Source: Rhodocyclales bacterium GT-UBC
GTDB taxonomy: Bacteria; Pseudomonadota; Gammaproteobacteria; Burkholderiales; Rhodocyclaceae
Direction: 5' to 3'
Assembly: GCA_003583745.1 (NCBI GenBank)
Contig: QXPY01000014.1
Location: forward strand, 62,001 to 126,000
DNA length: 64,000 nucleotides
The position numbers and the translations under genes were made by a program. The notes under the pieces were generated by a model. It was not told where the DNA came from and did not search any database. It was given only the letters and a program-made list of their open reading frames with translations. Below, in pieces: positions 62,101 through 64,000 of this stretch. Positions within the stretch are counted from its first letter, which is position 1. Every line of letters starts with the position of its first letter.

Positions 62101-63458
62101 GCCAGTGCCTCGCCCAGCGCGCCGGCGATGGCCTGGCCGAGGAGGGCGATTTCCTCGTTGCTGACGATGTAGGGCGGCATCAGGTAGACCGTATTGCCGA
62201 TCGGCCGGATCAGCGCCTCGCGGTCCAGCGCGGCGCGGTAGAAACGGCGTGAGAAATGCGGGTCGTCGGTGGCAACGTCGAAGGCGGCGATCATGCCGCG
62301 CAGCCGCATGTGGCGGACTTGCGGATGATCGAGCAGGGGCGCCAGGGCGGCGCCAAGGCGGGCTGATTTGTCGCGGTTGCCGAGTAATACGTCGTCCTGC
62401 TCGAAAATGTCGAGGGTCGCCAGTGCGGCGCGGCAGGCCAGCGGGTTGCCGGTGTAGCTGTGCGAGTGCAGGAAGGCGCGGGCTACCGAGTCGTCGAGGA
62501 AGGCGTTGTAGATCGTGTCGCTGCCGAGCACGATGGAGAGCGGCAGATAGCCGCCGGAAATTCCCTTGGACAGGCACATCAGGTCGGGGCGGATCGGCGT
62601 GCCGTCGTTGGTCGCCTGCTCGTGCGCGAAGAAGGTCCCGGTGCGGCCGCAGCCGACGGCGATCTCGTCGCAGATCAGGTGTACTTCGTGGCGGTCGCAC
62701 AGTTCACGCGCCAGACGCAGGTACTCCGGGTCGTACATCGCCATGCCGGCGGCGCCCTGGACCAGCGGCTCGACGATCAGCGCGGCAATGTTCCGGCCGT
62801 GTGCTTCGAGGTGGGCGGCCAGCGCGGCGGCGGCCCGGCGGGCGACGTCGGCCGGGCTTTCGCCGGCTTCGCCGAGGCGGAAGTCGGGAGAGGGCAGGAC
62901 ATGCGCGGCCGCCCGCACCAGCGGGGCGTAGGCATCCTTGAAAATGGCGACATCGGTGACCGCCAGCGCACCCACCGTTTCGCCGTGATAGCTGCCGGCC
63001 AGACAGAGGAACCCGGATTTTTCCGGCCGGCCGACGTTGCGCCAGTAGTGAAAGCTCATCTTCAGCGCGATCTCGGTGGCCGAAGCGCCATCCGAGGCGT
63101 AGAAGGCATGGCCGAGCGCGCCGCCGGTCAGTGCCGACAGGCGTTCGGACAGTTCGACCACCGGCTGGTGCGTGAAGCCGGCCAGCATGACGTGTTCGAG
63201 GCAGTCGAGTTGCTCGCGCAAGGCAGCGTTAAGGCGCGGGTTGGCGTGGCCGAACAGGTTGGTCCACCACGAGCTGATACCGTCGAGGTAGCGCTTGCCG
63301 TCGAAGTCGTAGAGCCAGGCGCCGCTGCCGCGGGCAATCGGCACCAGCGGCAGGTGGCTGGGTGAGCCGGTTTGCGCATGGTGCTGCATCTGCGTGCAGG
63401 GGTGCCAGACGGCGGCCTGGCTGCGGGCCAGCCAGTGTTGATTAGCGGATGTGATCAT
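62097..63458 (-). CDS. bioA: Adenosylmethionine-8-amino-7-oxononanoate aminotransferase
   Basis: A 453-residue class III PLP aminotransferase making 7,8-diaminononanoate from the BioF product. VWHPCTQMQHH, YLDGISSWWTNLFGH, YASDGASATEIALKMSFHYWRN, GSYHGETVGALAVTD, HLICDEIAVGCGRTGTFFAHEQA and LSKGISGGYLPLS (PLP Lys, about residue 297) identify BioA. It is separated from bioF-H-C-D by the glpM-family, DUF1992 and coiled-coil genes. Confidence 0.94.
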   Translation of the reverse strand: MITSANQHWLARSQAAVWHPCTQMQHHAQTGSPSHLPLVPIARGSGAWLYDFDGKRYLDGISSWWTNLFGHANPRLNAALREQLDCLEHVMLAGFTHQPVVELSERLSALTGGALGHAFYASDGASATEIALKMSFHYWRNVGRPEKSGFLCLAGSYHGETVGALAVTDVAIFKDAYAPLVRAAAHVLPSPDFRLGEAGESPADVARRAAAALAAHLEAHGRNIAALIVEPLVQGAAGMAMYDPEYLRLARELCDRHEVHLICDEIAVGCGRTGTFFAHEQATNDGTPIRPDLMCLSKGISGGYLPLSIVLGSDTIYNAFLDDSVARAFLHSHSYTGNPLACRAALATLDIFEQDDVLLGNRDKSARLGAALAPLLDHPQVRHMRLRGMIAAFDVATDDPHFSRRFYRAALDREALIRPIGNTVYLMPPYIVSNEEIALLGQAIAGALGEALA

Positions 63459-63515
63459 GGCGGGTTCCCGGCCGGGATGCCGTTCCCTCTGGCGGGAACG
63501 GTTCCGGCTAGCGGC

Positions 63516-64000
63516 TTAATGCAGGGCTTGCGAGTTGGCGGCTGCTTGTTCCGGCATCTCGGCGTGTACCAACTCGGCTTCGGCGTTGGGGTAGAGCGGC
63601 GAACCGCAGTCGTCGCAGAACTCCATCGGGAAGTGATGGTCGAGGAAGAGCACATCCTTGACGCCGGCCTCGCGCAGCACGGCCTCGATTTCGCCGGCGG
63701 CATCGGTGGCTTCATCCTCGGCGCCGAGCAGCGGCCAGACGATGCCGTGATAGGTGTCGTCCTTGTCCTTGGGGCCGAGTCCGACGCGGTATTCCTCCAT
63801 GCGGCGGTCGTAGCAGGGGCCGACGACGGCGCGGATATCGGCCGGCATCAGGCCGAGCATGGTCTGCAGGAAGGCGACCGAGGCTTTCAGCGAATAGGGG
63901 CGGGAGAGGCGGTCGGCATTGCGGCAGGCGGCATGGTAGGCGTCGGGCAGCAGGGGTTGCCAGGCGCAGCCGGTGAGCAGCGGTTCGAGATTGGGGCTGC
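63516..64000 (-). CDS. DUF2863-family protein (partial, N-terminus beyond window)
   Basis: The C-terminal 160 or so residues of a DUF2863 protein; the frame runs open to the right edge. Family features are AVVGPCYDRRMEEYRVGLG, YHGIVWPLLGAEDEATDAAGEIEAVLREAGVKDV and FCDDCGSPLYPNAEAELVHAEMPE. The CxxC pair may bind metal. The family is restricted mostly to betaproteobacteria, supporting the host assignment. Function unknown. Confidence 0.87.
   Translation of the reverse strand, partial: SPNLEPLLTGCAWQPLLPDAYHAACRNADRLSRPYSLKASVAFLQTMLGLMPADIRAVVGPCYDRRMEEYRVGLGPKDKDDTYHGIVWPLLGAEDEATDAAGEIEAVLREAGVKDVLFLDHHFPMEFCDDCGSPLYPNAEAELVHAEMPEQAAANSQALH

Noticed and set aside
1..64000. tRNA, rRNA, CRISPR arrays, insertion sequences or prophage
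   Set aside because: No cloverleaf-like segments with conserved T-loop, no regularly spaced repeats and no transposase or integrase translations were noticed by eye; a tRNAscan or ISfinder run would be decisive.

Overview
The window looks like chromosomal DNA of a high-GC betaproteobacterium, most likely a Rhodocyclales (Dechloromonas/Azonexus-like) facultative anaerobe. This is inferred from the DUF2863 and DUF934 families, the cysI-DUF934-cysH order, CydP, the bioF-bioH-bioC-bioD order, a RegB-type redox kinase and denitrification-type accessory genes (nosL, nosD). No tRNA, rRNA, CRISPR array or insertion sequence was recognised.

Layout. 1-5.4 kb: a RegB/RoxS-type redox sensor kinase (cut by the window edge) diverges from cydP-cydA-cydB-cydX (cytochrome bd oxidase), followed by two overlapping NosL-family genes. 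5.7-8.6 kb: a large FtsK-type translocase with no membrane domain. 8.6-16.9 kb: C4-dicarboxylate catabolism, with a D-malate/tartrate dehydrogenase plus TSUP permease and a divergent LysR regulator, then a three-gene membrane/HExxH cluster, then a LysR regulator divergent from an MFS transporter and L-tartrate dehydratase ttdA-ttdB. 17.1-19.5 kb: a single ORF joining a cyclic-nucleotide-binding-like domain, an acetate kinase domain and a PduL phosphotransacylase domain; this is the most unusual gene here. 19.8-21.2 kb: argC and a YkgJ-type cysteine-cluster protein. 21.4-26.1 kb: assimilatory sulfate reduction (TSUP permease, cysI, DUF934, cysH) with divergent cysB. 26.2-28.2 kb: an HDOD protein and an orphan nosD.

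28.3-49.5 kb holds an AT-richer type VI secretion system made of two divergent operons around an AT-rich intergenic region. The leftward operon is tssJ-tssK-tssL-tssE-tssF-tssG. The rightward one is an M15 peptidase (TagX-like), tssM, tagF, tssB, tssC, hcp, an OmpA-like lipoprotein, tssH, an unknown two-TM protein and tssA. The sheath, baseplate, membrane complex, tube and disassembly ATPase are all present. VgrG, PAAR, recognisable effector/immunity pairs and the Fha/PpkA/PppA module are not.

49.5-52.9 kb: an EAL-HDOD protein, a parvulin, bolA, a YciI-family gene and yciB. 53.0-57.5 kb: a c-di-GMP/phosphorelay operon (REC-HD-GYP, hybrid histidine kinase, Hpt). 57.5-63.5 kb: biotin synthesis (bioF-bioH-bioC-bioD, and bioA with a glpM-family gene) without bioB. 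The right edge cuts a DUF2863 gene.

Together the genes describe a respiratory bacterium that scavenges oxygen at low tension, assimilates sulfate, uses tartrate/malate, interconverts acetyl-CoA and acetate through an apparently ligand-gated fusion enzyme, and carries a contact-dependent secretion machine.
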